NCBI RefSeq assembly: GCF_010894455.1
Contig: NZ_JAAIXY010000018.1
Location: 186,001 to 250,000, forward strand
Direction of reading: 5' to 3'
DNA from: Myxococcus eversor
Lineage (GTDB): Bacteria > Myxococcota > Myxococcia > Myxococcales > Myxococcaceae
Length of the DNA stretch: 64,000 nucleotides
Of this stretch, positions 52,772 through 62,243 are shown piece after piece. Within the stretch, counting starts at the first letter, position 1. Every line of letters starts with the position of its first letter. Position numbers and translations under genes: made by a program. Under the pieces are notes generated by a model, which saw nothing but the letters and a program-made list of their open reading frames with translations, was not told where the DNA came from and searched no databases.

Positions 52772-53082
52772 GGGGCCTCGGAACGGGAAGGAATCCCTCC
52801 ACTAACCCGCCCAGCGACGGTGTTCCATCGCGGCGAGGCGGGGAAGGCACGCACGCCTCCTTGCCCGCGAGGCGCCCCACGTCGAGAGGCTCCGTGCGAG
52901 CGTCTGGGAGGATGACACCCTCTTGGGGTCTCATAGCTAGAGGACGAGGGCCACTCGCGAGAGGCCCCGCGAGGGGACTTGGGAGTCAGGCGCACTCGCA
53001 CGAGGCTCTGTGCCAGTCCGAGGGACACGCTTCTCGCGAGGGGGCCCTCGCTCGTGCGCCGGGCTGAACTACACTGCGTCCC
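52772..53082. other. 311-bp intergenic region with a possible promoter for the kelch gene
   Basis: No supported gene. TACACT, 7 bases before the ATG at 53083, resembles a -10 element at leaderless spacing, but no -35 fits. The rest is repetitive in CGAGAGG/CTCGCGAG motifs (near 52950-53035) without clear structure. Confidence 0.35.
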
Positions 53083-54648
53083 ATGCGTGCCGCGTTTCGA
53101 GTCCTGACGCTCGCTCTGCTGTCGACGCTGCTCGCGTGCGAGAAGACGCCCGGTGGCGTCCACGTGGTGGTGAACGGGCCGCTGACGCCCGGTGTGGACT
53201 TCGACCGGCTGTCCGTCATCGCCTCCCTCCCCGACGGCACTCCGCTCGCCGCGTCCACGCTGGAGGGCGAGGAGCTCCGCCTCCCCGCCACCTTCAACTT
53301 CGAGTCCGGCCCCGCCACACCCGAGGGCACTCGCGTCTCCGTGCGCGCCACCGCCGAGCGCGCCGGCATCATCCAGTCCACCGCCTCTGGAGAAGCCGCC
53401 CTCACCGCGGGCTCCGGCGCCAGGCTGTCCCTCACCCTGCCCGCCATCCCCGAGCAGCCGGACGCGGGCCCTGTCGTGGAGTCCTGCGACAACGGCGTGG
53501 ATGACGACGGTGACGGGCTCGGCGACTGCGCGGACCCGGACTGTGTCGGCGCCAGTTGTCAGCCCGGAGGACTCGTCTGCGCGAACAGCGTCTGCGCCTG
53601 CCCCGGTGGAATCACCGGCGTCATCTCCGAGCGCCCGGGCTTCGCGCGTCGCTCGGACCCCCTGGTCGTCGCGCCCTCCACCGGCCCCCATGCCGGAGCG
53701 CTGGTGATGGTGGGCGGCCGAGATGACTCGGGCAAACCCGTCTCCACCGTGGAGATCTTCTTCCCCGCCACCGGCCGCTTCCTGGAGAGCGACCTCACAG
53801 TCCCCCGCGCCGAGGCCTCCGCGCTCGTGCTGGATGATGGCCAGGTGGTGGTGCTCGGCGGCGTGCGCGAGGAAGACACGTTCGAGTCGAGCGCCGAGTG
53901 GCTCGACTCCGACGGCGGCACCACCCGCATCCCCTTCACTCCACCGCTGGGCCTGCGTGGCTCGCTCGCGGGTCGGCTCCAAGCAGACGGGGTGATCGCC
54001 GGAGGACTCATCTCCATGGGCGTCACCCGGCCCGCCACGGACACGGCGCTCCGCATGACGCTGCGCGGTGAGGACGCGGGCTCGTGGGAGCTGCTGGGCC
54101 GGCTGTCCTTGAGATGTCCCTCGGGAGGCGCGGTGCTGGGAGACGCCTTCGTGCTCGCGGGAGGCTGCGCGAGTGTCCCGTCCTCCGAGCGCACGGACGT
54201 CGTGGCGCCCCCGGGATTGCTCGGCTCGGGGCCGCTCCTACCCACCTCGCTGACCTCGCCCGCGGTGGTGGAGCTGAAGTCGGGACGGGCGCTGATTCTC
54301 GGCGGACGAGAGGCCGGCATCGTCCCCTCCTCACGCGCATTCCTCCTGGAGCGGAATGCCGGGGTGGTGCGGGTGCGGGAGCTGACGTCCATGGACGCAC
54401 CGCGTGGCGCGCCGCGCGCGGTTCGAGCGGGCAACGGTTGGGTGTACGTCGAGGACAGGGAAGGGGCGGCTGCCGCATGGTTCGACCCGGCCTCGGAGCG
54501 CTTCACTCCCGCCGCCTCTCTGTCGACACCTCGACGTGGACATGCCCTGGTGGGCGGTGTCGACGGACGGGTTTATGTCGTGGGTGGAAGCAGACCCGAC
54601 GCCGGTTCCGACGGACTGTCATTGTTCATAGAGCCGCGTTGCCCTTGA
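53083..54648 (+). CDS. kelch-repeat lipoprotein
   Basis: A 521-residue lipoprotein (signal TLALLSTLLAC, Cys19). After an Ig-like segment and an acidic Cys cluster (CDNGVDDDGDGLGDCADPDC, calcium-loop-like) a Cys-rich block leads to kelch-type blades: ALVMVGGRDDSGKPVSTVEIF, SALVLDDGQVVVLGGV, VVELKSGRALILGGREAG and HALVGGVDGRVYVVGGS. Kelch propellers are usually protein-binding. Such lipoproteins are abundant in Myxococcus and probably outer-membrane-attached. The ATG immediately follows the TACACT element. Confidence 0.87.
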   Translation: MRAAFRVLTLALLSTLLACEKTPGGVHVVVNGPLTPGVDFDRLSVIASLPDGTPLAASTLEGEELRLPATFNFESGPATPEGTRVSVRATAERAGIIQSTASGEAALTAGSGARLSLTLPAIPEQPDAGPVVESCDNGVDDDGDGLGDCADPDCVGASCQPGGLVCANSVCACPGGITGVISERPGFARRSDPLVVAPSTGPHAGALVMVGGRDDSGKPVSTVEIFFPATGRFLESDLTVPRAEASALVLDDGQVVVLGGVREEDTFESSAEWLDSDGGTTRIPFTPPLGLRGSLAGRLQADGVIAGGLISMGVTRPATDTALRMTLRGEDAGSWELLGRLSLRCPSGGAVLGDAFVLAGGCASVPSSERTDVVAPPGLLGSGPLLPTSLTSPAVVELKSGRALILGGREAGIVPSSRAFLLERNAGVVRVRELTSMDAPRGAPRAVRAGNGWVYVEDREGAAAAWFDPASERFTPAASLSTPRRGHALVGGVDGRVYVVGGSRPDAGSDGLSLFIEPRCP

Positions 54649-54830
54649 ATCCCAGGGGCGGAACACGCCGATGTCGTTCCGCCACGCCTGTACTCGGGAA
54701 CAAGTTTCCAGACTCTTGAGAGTGCCCAGGCTATATGAACCCCGGTTCACCCTGGTGGTACGCATACCGGGGGACTGCTTCCTTTCGCCCGAAGTCGTAC
54801 AATCGTCTCCATTCACACAACGGAGCTGGC

Positions 54831-56879
54831 ATGCAGGCGGACACACGGGACGGGACGCGCGGCCGGGAGTCGGTGCTCGGCTACCGGGTGGGGACAGAGC
54901 TGACCGCGGTGGCTTCGTTCGGCAACGGCAACAGCGACACGGCGGGCCGGCTCATCCAACTCTCGCTGGAGCACCTGACGCTGAGCCTGGACTCGAACGC
55001 GATGCCGCGTCCGGGACAGGCCGCCTCGGTGGTGCTGGGCCAGGGCGAGCGCTGGGCGACGTCGCTGGACGCGGAGGTCATGGAGGTGCGCGGCGGAAAG
55101 CCGGAGGTCAGCCTCCGCTTCGTGTCGCCGCCGCTGGACGCGGGCCGTCGCATCGTCACGGTGCTGGAGGCGCTGCGCGACAACGGCCTGTTGCTGCCGC
55201 CGGAGACGCGGCCCGTCTGGAAGGAGCGCATCGACCGCAAGGACCGCGTCGCGCGCATCTGTGAAGCGCTCGCGGGTCGTCAGGCGCGCGGCATGGCGCG
55301 CACGCCGGATGGCCAGAAGGTCGCCGTGACGGCGGTCTCCTTCGACGCGCTCCAGGGCCGCATGGGCTGGCGCTTCGACGGGCCCATGCCTCGCGGCCCC
55401 TTCGTGGTGGAGGCCTTCGGCTACAGCAGCGTGGTGCACCTGGAGGTGACGGAGGCGCGCGAGGAGGACGGCTGGGTGGTGATGCCGGTGCCCTCGGAGC
55501 TGGTGCGCTACCGCCACCGCTGGCTGCGTCGCGCGCCGCCGAGCAGCGCGTGCACGCTGTCCTTCAACCACCCCATGTGGCCGCAGGTGCACGTGAAGCG
55601 GCCCGTGTTGGACTTGTCCTATGAGGGCCTGGCCTTCATGACCGAGCCGGGCGAGGACCTCCTGTACCCGGGCCTGCGTCAGCCGGTGCTCGAAGTCGCC
55701 ATGGAGGGCCTGGCGCCGGTGCGGCTGCGCGCGGAGGTGCGCAACATCTCCAGCATGGCGGCGGGGCGTCGGTGCGGCATGTCCGTGCGACCGCTCGACG
55801 CGGAGGGTGCCCGGGCGTGGCGCGCGCTGGTGGAGGCGCAGATGCACCCGTCCACCCGCGTGGAGGGTGACTGGGGCGACGCGACGTGGAAGCTCTTCCA
55901 GGGCTCCGGCTACTTCGGTCTGCCGGGCAAGTCGCAGGAGGACTTCACGGAGGAGCGTCCCTGGTTCGACGCCACGCAGGAGCGGCTGGAGGGCCGCACG
56001 CGGCTGGGCTACCGGGTGGTGCGCCCGTCGGGTGACTCGCTGGAGGCCACGCTGTCCGTGGTGAAGCCGTACGAGAACACGTGGATGGCGCACCAACTGG
56101 CGCGTCAGGCGGTGCCCGGTCAGCGCTCCTCTGCGCGCGAGGCGCTGCGTGACATCTACCTGCGCGGCTACGAGCCCACGCAGGTGGACCCGGACGTGAA
56201 GTGGTTCATCGCCTTCTGCGAGGCGAACGTGCGCTGGGTGCGCTTCACCAAGTTCGACTTCGCCAACTGGTACGAGCACACCGGCCAGGCGTCCCTCACG
56301 CCCTTCCGGCTGATGGAGGCGGAGGTCGACCGCGAGTGGGAGGTGCCCGTGGAAGTCGAAGTCGGGGTGCCCACCGAGGCCGAGCGCGCGCGCTTCTTCC
56401 AGGAAGTGGAGCGCACCCGCCCCGTCGCCTACCGCGAGGCGCTCGATTTGGTGGAGGAGCGCTTCGACCTGTCGCGCGCGAGGACGAAGTGGGGCGAGGC
56501 GGGCCTGGGCCGCGAGCGCGAGCTGCGCGTGGCCCGCGTCGACGGCCGCGCGGTGGCGCTGGCGGTGATGGAGTCGGCGCAGCCGGGCCTCAACCTCTTC
56601 AACGTGCTGGATGGCGTGCGTCTGTTCCCGCTGGTGGATGACGCGCTCCCGGAAGCGCAGCGGGCCATGCTGGCGCTGCTGGCGCACGCGGCGGAGTGGT
56701 ACCGCCCGCGCGGTCGCCGCGTCTTCGTCCACTACGTGGAGTCCACCTGCGTGGAGTACGTCGAGCGCGCCGCCCTGGCCGACCTGGGCGAGGGCAAGCT
56801 GTGGATCATCTCCTCCGCGCTGCTGCCGGAGTTCCTCGAACACCTGTGCGAGGCGACCACGCCCCGCGCGGCGTCCTGA
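54831..56879 (+). CDS. PilZ-domain protein with C-terminal acyltransferase-like region
   Basis: A 682-residue soluble protein. A PilZ domain for cyclic-di-GMP binding is seen at RYRHRWLRR (226-234), the basic R-x3-R motif, and DLSYEGL (261-267), the D/N-x-S-x2-G motif. An N-terminal 110 residues may be a second, degenerate PilZ-like fold. The C-terminal 330 residues (GYFGLPGKSQEDFTEERPWFDATQERLEGR; NVRWVRFTKFDFANWYEH) may be an acyltransferase or GNAT-like domain, but this is weak. CGGAG lies before ATG 54831, chosen over 54735. It likely links c-di-GMP to motility, polysaccharide or lipid output. Confidence 0.8.
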   Translation: MQADTRDGTRGRESVLGYRVGTELTAVASFGNGNSDTAGRLIQLSLEHLTLSLDSNAMPRPGQAASVVLGQGERWATSLDAEVMEVRGGKPEVSLRFVSPPLDAGRRIVTVLEALRDNGLLLPPETRPVWKERIDRKDRVARICEALAGRQARGMARTPDGQKVAVTAVSFDALQGRMGWRFDGPMPRGPFVVEAFGYSSVVHLEVTEAREEDGWVVMPVPSELVRYRHRWLRRAPPSSACTLSFNHPMWPQVHVKRPVLDLSYEGLAFMTEPGEDLLYPGLRQPVLEVAMEGLAPVRLRAEVRNISSMAAGRRCGMSVRPLDAEGARAWRALVEAQMHPSTRVEGDWGDATWKLFQGSGYFGLPGKSQEDFTEERPWFDATQERLEGRTRLGYRVVRPSGDSLEATLSVVKPYENTWMAHQLARQAVPGQRSSAREALRDIYLRGYEPTQVDPDVKWFIAFCEANVRWVRFTKFDFANWYEHTGQASLTPFRLMEAEVDREWEVPVEVEVGVPTEAERARFFQEVERTRPVAYREALDLVEERFDLSRARTKWGEAGLGRERELRVARVDGRAVALAVMESAQPGLNLFNVLDGVRLFPLVDDALPEAQRAMLALLAHAAEWYRPRGRRVFVHYVESTCVEYVERAALADLGEGKLWIISSALLPEFLEHLCEATTPRAAS

Positions 56880-56953
56880 GCGGGGCTCCGAGCCTCCGGG
56901 CTTCGGAAGCCTCGGGCCGACGAACCCGGTGACCACGGCCAGCGGACATGAAA

Positions 56954-56986
56954 AGGCCGGGTGGCCCCAGTGGCTCCACCCGGCCT
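56954..56986. terminator. bidirectional hairpin between PilZ and M36 genes
   Basis: Perfect 11-bp stem AGGCCGGGTGG / CCACCCGGCCT with an 11-base loop. On the minus strand it is followed by TTTTC, on the plus strand by CATTCATTTC. It sits between convergent stops at 56879 and 57015. Confidence 0.8.
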
Positions 56987-57014
56987 CATTCATTTCAGGC
57001 GACTGGCGAGGGGC

Positions 57015-59960
57015 TTACTGCTTCGCCACGCGCAGGTAGTACGTCACGCCGCCGATATCGCGGGTCTTCCCCTGGGCGGACGGGTCCTCCAGCACGGCCG
57101 CGAAGTCGAACTGCTCGAAGGCCTCCGTCTGCTTGCCGGTGAACTCGTTGTCCTTGAACTCCAGGCCGATGTTGAACTCCTGCAGCGGCTTGAGGGGAAT
57201 CTGGAACATCGCGCGGGTCGGGTCGGCGACGCGGAACTGCGTCTCGCCCACGCGCTCGATGCCCTCCGACTTGCCGCCAGCGGCCTGCCACAGCGCCGTC
57301 AGCTGCTGGCCCAGGTCCACGACGATGGTGCCGCGCGCGATGAACGGGCGCTTCGCGTCCGTCGTCAGCTCACGGAAGCGCACGTTGAACATGCGGTCCT
57401 CGCGCAGCGTGTTGCGCAGGATGAACGTGGCGTTGGAGAAGCCGAACGGCACCATGTTCACCACGTTGGTGTTGCGCCAGATGATGTTGTTGTTCTGGCG
57501 GGTGTTGTAGTCCGGGTTGCCAATCTCCACCGTCGTCATCGGGTCCGCCGGCGTCACCAGGCGCGCGAGCAGGCAGTAGTGGCCCTGGAAGGGCGGGTTC
57601 CACTGCACGACGATTTCGTCATCCGCGCCGCCCGCCAGGTACACCAGCGTCGTCTGGCCAATCTCCGTCCAGCCGGCCGGCCACGAGGTGCTGGTCGCCG
57701 CGTTGGTGCCGTACAGCTTCACCACCACGTTGTGCGCGTCCACCGTGCTGCGGTTGCGAACCTTCACGTGCACGTAGTTCGGCTGGCCGAACTCGGGGTT
57801 CTCGTGCGGACCGGGGGTGGGCGAGTTGCGGACCCAGATGTCCTCGCTCTCCCACATGCCGTTGCCCGCGGTGGCCGCGTCCGGCTCGTTGCCGGTGTCC
57901 CACGGCTTGTCCTTGCCCCACACGTCCGTGCGGCAGGCGGTGGGAACCGCGAAGCCGTTGGTGGGGTTGGTGCTGTTGGAGGTGCCGGACACCGCGTCGG
58001 TGCCCAGGCCGAAGGCGGCGAACGCCGTCCACAGCCGGCAGACGTCCTCACCGCTGTGCAGCGTCGTCGCCGCGGCGATGATGCCGTCGCGCACCTGGGT
58101 GAAGGTGGGGCTGCAGGGCGTGTTCTTCAGGCCCTCGGTCAGGTACAGCATCATGCGCTGGTTACCGGCGCTGCCCGCGGCGTTGTAGAGGTTGGCGTCG
58201 AACCCCCAGCGGTCCACCAGCGCCCAGTACGCCTCCCACCCCGCCTGGGCGAACACGGAGCCCACGCCGTGGGGAATGGCCATGCCGTTGATGCTGGCGT
58301 ACGTCCACGTGTTGACCGTCTGGCTGGTGCTGTAGCGCTGCCCGCGGATGCCCAGGCCCGTCGTCGGCTGGCCGAGCGCGTACGTGCCCATGCCGCGACC
58401 CTGGGGGCCGGTGTCCGTGGCGCGCGCGGTGTACATGAGCGACAGGAAGTCGCTGATGCCCTCGCCCGGCGCCTGGTTGTTGTTGAGGCAGGAGACGTTG
58501 GCGGGGCCGCCGACCAGGCGGTTGGAGATGCCGTGGCCGGCCTCGTGGACGATGATGCCGCTGTCCAAATCACCGTCGCGGTTGGGCACCGTGGTGGTCC
58601 ACCGGTACATCTGCATGCGCGGACGCTGGCCGTCCGGCGGCGTGAGGAAGTTGGCGTTGTTGGTGCTGGTGCCGTCCTGCGCCTCGGCGCGCACGTCGTC
58701 GTTGCCCACGCCGCCGTTGCCGTAGGTGTTGACCTGGAAGTTGCCGCCGGCCTCGTCGAAGCCGTACTGGTACTGGATGTCGTGGATGATGTTGTTCCAG
58801 TAGAACAGGTTGGTGACGGCGGCCGGGATGTACGTGCCGGGCGCGTTGGCCAGGTTCAGCGGGAAGCTGCAGAGGAGGGACGGGCCGCAGTCCGGCTCCG
58901 GGGTGGTGGGCGGCAGGTTGTTGGCGTCCGCGTCATCGTAGGCGTGGACGTTGTTGCCGCGGTGGATGGTGAACTCGGGGCCGGTGACGCCGTCCGTGTC
59001 ATGCCAGCCGAAGGGAGAGGCCGTCAGGTTGGCGGGGTTGAGCACGCTCACCCGCAGGCCGTGGTTGGGGCTCTCCACGGGGCGCGGATACACGGAGTAG
59101 GCATCCGAGGCGACCCAGTCGAAGCGCGTCCATACCTCGCCCGTCGTCGCGTCCACCGTCATGTCATAGACGTGCTCCTGGTCCGGCGTGTGGACCTGGA
59201 AGTTCCACACCAGCCGGGCGTCGCCCTGGTTGACGGGGAGCAGCGCGAGCTGCGCGTCGATGGGCGCGGTGGAGATGCCGGACTGCTCCACGCGGGTGCG
59301 CTGGCGGGGACCGGACTCCTTCTCCAACTCGCGGGGCGCGGTGAGCGACTTCAGGCCCAGGTGGCGCGCGGCCCCGGAGACGGCGGCGGCGGCGCCCAGG
59401 CGGGGCTGGGTGCTGGTGACGGCGCGGGCCAGCGCGGGCAGGAAGTCACTGTGCACGCTGAGCACGCGGCCTTCGCTGTCCACGTTGATTTGGAGCTGGC
59501 CGTTGTAGAGCGGCAGCCCCTGGTGCGTCTGGCGCAGGTACAGGTGGGTGACACCGCTCTGCCGCGAATAGACGCGGTCGGTGACCTCCAGGTTCGCCAG
59601 GTCCGTCAGCTCCAGGCCGAGCAGCTCCCGCTGCGCCTGGACGAAGGAGAGGCCCACGGCGAGGGCGTCACCGCTGCTGCGGCCGGACAGCGCGCCCACC
59701 GGGTTGACGATGGAGCGGACCAGGCCCGTGGAGGCGTCGTGCTCCAGGCGGAGCTCGGGCACGCTGCGGCGCAGCGCCGCCTCCTTGTCCTTCTGCAGCG
59801 CGCTCACGCCCTTCTTCAGGCCGAGGTTGAGGGAGATGCGGGCGTCGTGGTTGCGCGCGACGCTCGTGTCCTGCGTGGCCGCGAGGGCGGTGGGAGCGCT
59901 CAAGGCTCCCATCAGCACCAGCGCCTGGGTGAGGCGGCGGCGGAAATGACCCTGTGACAT
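57015..59960 (-). CDS. secreted M36 (fungalysin) metalloprotease
   Basis: A 981-residue secreted protease. Signal peptide LVLMGALSAPTALA; pro-region with FTP/PepSY-like segments (about 60-250, with LPLYNGQLQINVDSEGRVLSVHSDF and VYDMTVDATTGEVW). Zinc site HEAGH at 472-476, third ligand E500 in APGEGISDF, and the M36 block VTNLFYWNNIIHDIQYQYGFDEAGGNFQ. C-terminal 250 residues are beta-rich and may be cell-binding. AGGAG is 6 bases before the ATG. Such fungalysins degrade extracellular protein, here probably for predation. A perfect inverted repeat lies 126 bp upstream (60087-60106). Confidence 0.95.
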   Translation of the reverse strand: MSQGHFRRRLTQALVLMGALSAPTALAATQDTSVARNHDARISLNLGLKKGVSALQKDKEAALRRSVPELRLEHDASTGLVRSIVNPVGALSGRSSGDALAVGLSFVQAQRELLGLELTDLANLEVTDRVYSRQSGVTHLYLRQTHQGLPLYNGQLQINVDSEGRVLSVHSDFLPALARAVTSTQPRLGAAAAVSGAARHLGLKSLTAPRELEKESGPRQRTRVEQSGISTAPIDAQLALLPVNQGDARLVWNFQVHTPDQEHVYDMTVDATTGEVWTRFDWVASDAYSVYPRPVESPNHGLRVSVLNPANLTASPFGWHDTDGVTGPEFTIHRGNNVHAYDDADANNLPPTTPEPDCGPSLLCSFPLNLANAPGTYIPAAVTNLFYWNNIIHDIQYQYGFDEAGGNFQVNTYGNGGVGNDDVRAEAQDGTSTNNANFLTPPDGQRPRMQMYRWTTTVPNRDGDLDSGIIVHEAGHGISNRLVGGPANVSCLNNNQAPGEGISDFLSLMYTARATDTGPQGRGMGTYALGQPTTGLGIRGQRYSTSQTVNTWTYASINGMAIPHGVGSVFAQAGWEAYWALVDRWGFDANLYNAAGSAGNQRMMLYLTEGLKNTPCSPTFTQVRDGIIAAATTLHSGEDVCRLWTAFAAFGLGTDAVSGTSNSTNPTNGFAVPTACRTDVWGKDKPWDTGNEPDAATAGNGMWESEDIWVRNSPTPGPHENPEFGQPNYVHVKVRNRSTVDAHNVVVKLYGTNAATSTSWPAGWTEIGQTTLVYLAGGADDEIVVQWNPPFQGHYCLLARLVTPADPMTTVEIGNPDYNTRQNNNIIWRNTNVVNMVPFGFSNATFILRNTLREDRMFNVRFRELTTDAKRPFIARGTIVVDLGQQLTALWQAAGGKSEGIERVGETQFRVADPTRAMFQIPLKPLQEFNIGLEFKDNEFTGKQTEAFEQFDFAAVLEDPSAQGKTRDIGGVTYYLRVAKQ

Positions 59961-60086
59961 GTAGACTCCTGCTCTGGGGATGAAACAAGCCGGCGGGGAT
60001 GAAGAACCGGCTACCCCGCACAGAGCAGTGGACGTGCCAACTGAGTCCTCGAAGCCTTTCAGGCAAGGCTTGGAAAAACTGTAGCG

Positions 60087-60106
60087 CCCGCCGTCACAAC
60101 GGCGGG
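60087..60106. promoter_or_regulatory. perfect inverted repeat upstream of the M36 protease
   Basis: CCCGCCGT / ACGGCGGG with a CACA loop, 20 bp, in the 442-bp gap between the protease and NYN genes (59961-60402). It could be an operator or a 5'-leader hairpin. Downstream of it (59961-60080) and in 60150-60340 I see no gene. Confidence 0.4.
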
Positions 60107-60342
60107 AAGCGTGTAGCAGCGCGAGTCACAGCGAACGTCAGGAACGTCGCCGTAAGCTCATGGAATTCTTCATGTCCGTGAAGAACTCCTCCGTGGCTGA
60201 AATCAACGGCTCCGGTGTGAGCACGGGGCGAACGAGACACCGTGTTTCAAAACAGGGTGAGCGAGGACCTCGGGCCATACCCAGACGCCGTCAGCCCATG
60301 TGTTTTTTATCGCGATACGTTCCGAGCGCCCGTCACTGGCTC

Positions 60343-60375
60343 TCGCCTCCCCGAGGTTTGACTCAGGGGAGGCGA
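60343..60375 (-). terminator. hairpin downstream of the NYN gene
   Basis: Perfect 10-bp stem TCGCCTCCCC / GGGGAGGCGA with a 13-base loop, 28 bases after the NYN stop on the minus strand. No U-tract follows. Confidence 0.55.
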
Positions 60376-60402
60376 AAGCGGGAGCGGACTCGCGACGACT
60401 GA

Positions 60403-61386
60403 CTACAGCCCGTCATCCTCTTCGGGGTCCGGGTAGGACTCGAGCTCGTCCTCAGACTCCTCGGTGTTGCGGCCCCGGCCCTGCTTCTTGCCCTTGCCTT
60501 CGCTCTTGGCCTCGCTGCCGCCCGCGAGGTCCGCGTCAGGGCCGACGACGTACCACTGACGGCCCTGCTGGATGCGGCGCAGCACGCCTTCCGTCTCCAG
60601 CGCGGCGAGCAGCTTGGCGAACGTGGGGAAGCCGTGCTCGCGCTCGTCGAAGTCCGGCTCCTTGCGGACGATGGTCTCCTTGATGAGCGAGGGATTGACC
60701 GGGCCGGTGGCGCGGGCAATCAGGTTCTGCACCACCTCGCGGGCAATCTCCGGAACCTCCGTCTTGGAGTCGCGCTTGCCACCCGAGGGCGCGGCCTCCT
60801 TCGCCTCGGCCTTGCCGGCCTTGCCCGGCGCGTCGCGGCCATGGCGGCCCCGCTTGCCGTGCCCCACTTCCTCGGTGGCGTGGCGCCCCTTGTCCTTGTC
60901 GCCCTTCTCCGAGCGCTGGCGCGTGGTGCGCAGGTAGATGAACTCGTCGCACGCGTTGACGAAGAGGGGAGAGGTGGACTCCTTCACCGCCAGCCCGATG
61001 ACGGTGCGGCCGTTCTCACGCAGCTTGTAGGCGAGCGGACAGAAGTCGCTGTCGCCGGAGGCGATGACGAAGGTGTCGATGCTCTCCCGCGCGTAGCACA
61101 GCTCCAGCGAGTCGATGACCAGGCGCATGTCCGCGCCGTTCTTCCCCGCGCGCGTGGAGGGGGGCACGTCGATGAGCTCCACGCCGAAGCGGTGGAGGCC
61201 CATCTTCGCCTCGTTGAAGCGGGACCAGTCACAGTAGGCGCGGCGGAAGACGACCTTCCCCTTCTCCAGCAGCCGGTCGAGCGAGGGCTGGAGGTCGAAG
61301 TTGGAGGCGCTGATGCCGGTGTTGGTGACGAGGTTCTCGAAGTCGAGGAAAAGGGCGATGCGGTGTTCGTTGGTGCGACCGTTCAC
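60403..61386 (-). CDS. NYN-domain nuclease with OST-HTH/LOTUS domain
   Basis: A 327-residue protein. The NYN (PIN-like) domain has acidic catalytic residues in IALFLDFENLV, NGADMRLVIDSLELCYA and FVIASGDSDFCPLAYKLRE. A basic linker (GKRGRHGRDAPGKAGKAEAKEA) leads to an OST-HTH/LOTUS domain (EVVQNLIARATGPVNPSLIKE ... FDEREHGFPTFAKLLAALETEGVL, then RQWYVVGP), followed by an acidic tail. NYN domains cleave RNA and LOTUS domains bind RNA or helicases. The GTG at 61386 has AGAGG 7 bases upstream; extending to 61944 gives a basic tail without homology. Confidence 0.88.
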   Translation of the reverse strand: MNGRTNEHRIALFLDFENLVTNTGISASNFDLQPSLDRLLEKGKVVFRRAYCDWSRFNEAKMGLHRFGVELIDVPPSTRAGKNGADMRLVIDSLELCYARESIDTFVIASGDSDFCPLAYKLRENGRTVIGLAVKESTSPLFVNACDEFIYLRTTRQRSEKGDKDKGRHATEEVGHGKRGRHGRDAPGKAGKAEAKEAAPSGGKRDSKTEVPEIAREVVQNLIARATGPVNPSLIKETIVRKEPDFDEREHGFPTFAKLLAALETEGVLRRIQQGRQWYVVGPDADLAGGSEAKSEGKGKKQGRGRNTEESEDELESYPDPEEDDGL

Positions 61387-61677
61387 GTGCGGCCTCTGCG
61401 ATAGGCGCCGGTGTACGGCGCGATGGGCGCCGATGCGCGGCGCGGATGGAGCCCCGGCGCTTTTCCTCCGTTCGGAGGGCGCCCGCCGGGCCCTGCGGGT
61501 GCACCCTAGCCTGTTCCCGACGCCCTGGGGCGTTGGCGTTCGTCGGCTGAACACTCGGTGGGAGGCGGTGGCCTGTCCTTCCGGGAGGTGGCCAGGGCAC
61601 GGTCCAGGCGTGAGCGTCGCGTCGTGGCCTACCTTCGCGGGAGACGGGTCCAAGGACCCCCAGCCGGAGTACGAGTC

Positions 61678-62160
61678 ATGACACGAGGAATGATGTCCAG
61701 CCGATGGAAGCGAATCGCCTGGGTGGCCCCGGCGCTGGCCGCGCTGCTGGTTCCCACCGTCGGCCTGGCGGAGCCCCCCACTGGGACCGCCACGGAGCAG
61801 ACGAGCCTTGAGCCCCAATTGGACACGACGGGCAACCTCGCCGGCAACGTGCCCCCGCTGAACCTGGGCGGCATGATTGGCGCCGATGTCACGCCCACCC
61901 AGGGCATGACCCGCATCGTCCAGGGGCCCGATGTGGAGCTGCAACCCGACCCCAAGCGCACCCGTCAGATTGAGGGTGACGTGGTGGCGCTGAAGGGCAG
62001 CGTGCTCTACGTCCAGCCCGACGGGGGCGCGGTGGTTCCCCTGAGCCTGGAGGCGCTCAGGCTCAAGCAGACTCCCAAGGAGGGCCGGCGGGTGATGGCC
62101 GACTACCAGGTGGAGAACGAGACGCAGAACGTGGCGACCGCGCTGGCCGGAGAGAAGTGA
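61678..62160 (+). CDS. secreted small hypothetical protein
   Basis: A 160-residue protein with a signal peptide (RIAWVAPALAALLVPTVGLA-EP). The mature part has LNLGGMIGADVTPTQGM and a short fold GDVVALKGSVLYVQPDGGAVVPLSL, a beta-rich motif of unknown family. CGGAG lies 8 bases before ATG 61678; ATGs at 61687 and 61690 are alternatives. It is followed by the terminator shared with the convergent aldolase. Divergent from the NYN gene. Function unknown, likely periplasmic. Confidence 0.75.
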   Translation: MTRGMMSSRWKRIAWVAPALAALLVPTVGLAEPPTGTATEQTSLEPQLDTTGNLAGNVPPLNLGGMIGADVTPTQGMTRIVQGPDVELQPDPKRTRQIEGDVVALKGSVLYVQPDGGAVVPLSLEALRLKQTPKEGRRVMADYQVENETQNVATALAGEK

Positions 62161-62184
62161 GCCAGGGCCCCCTCACGAAATGAC

Positions 62185-62223
62185 TCGGGGGAGCGCCGCC
62201 ACGCCTTGGCGGTCCTCCCCCGA
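62185..62223. terminator. strong hairpin between the small secreted protein and aldolase genes
   Basis: A near-perfect stem (TCGGGGGAG...CTCCCCCGA with an inner GCCGCCA / TGGCGGT part) and a short loop, between convergent stops at 62160 and 62244. It is likely to terminate both transcripts. Confidence 0.75.
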
Positions 62224-62243
62224 ACCTCCAAGCCGCGAATGAG

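Noticed and set aside
54690..54830. Promoter elements TATATG and TACAAT before the PilZ gene
   Set aside because: -10-like hexamers exist, but no -35 at 16-18 bp fits, so no promoter is called.
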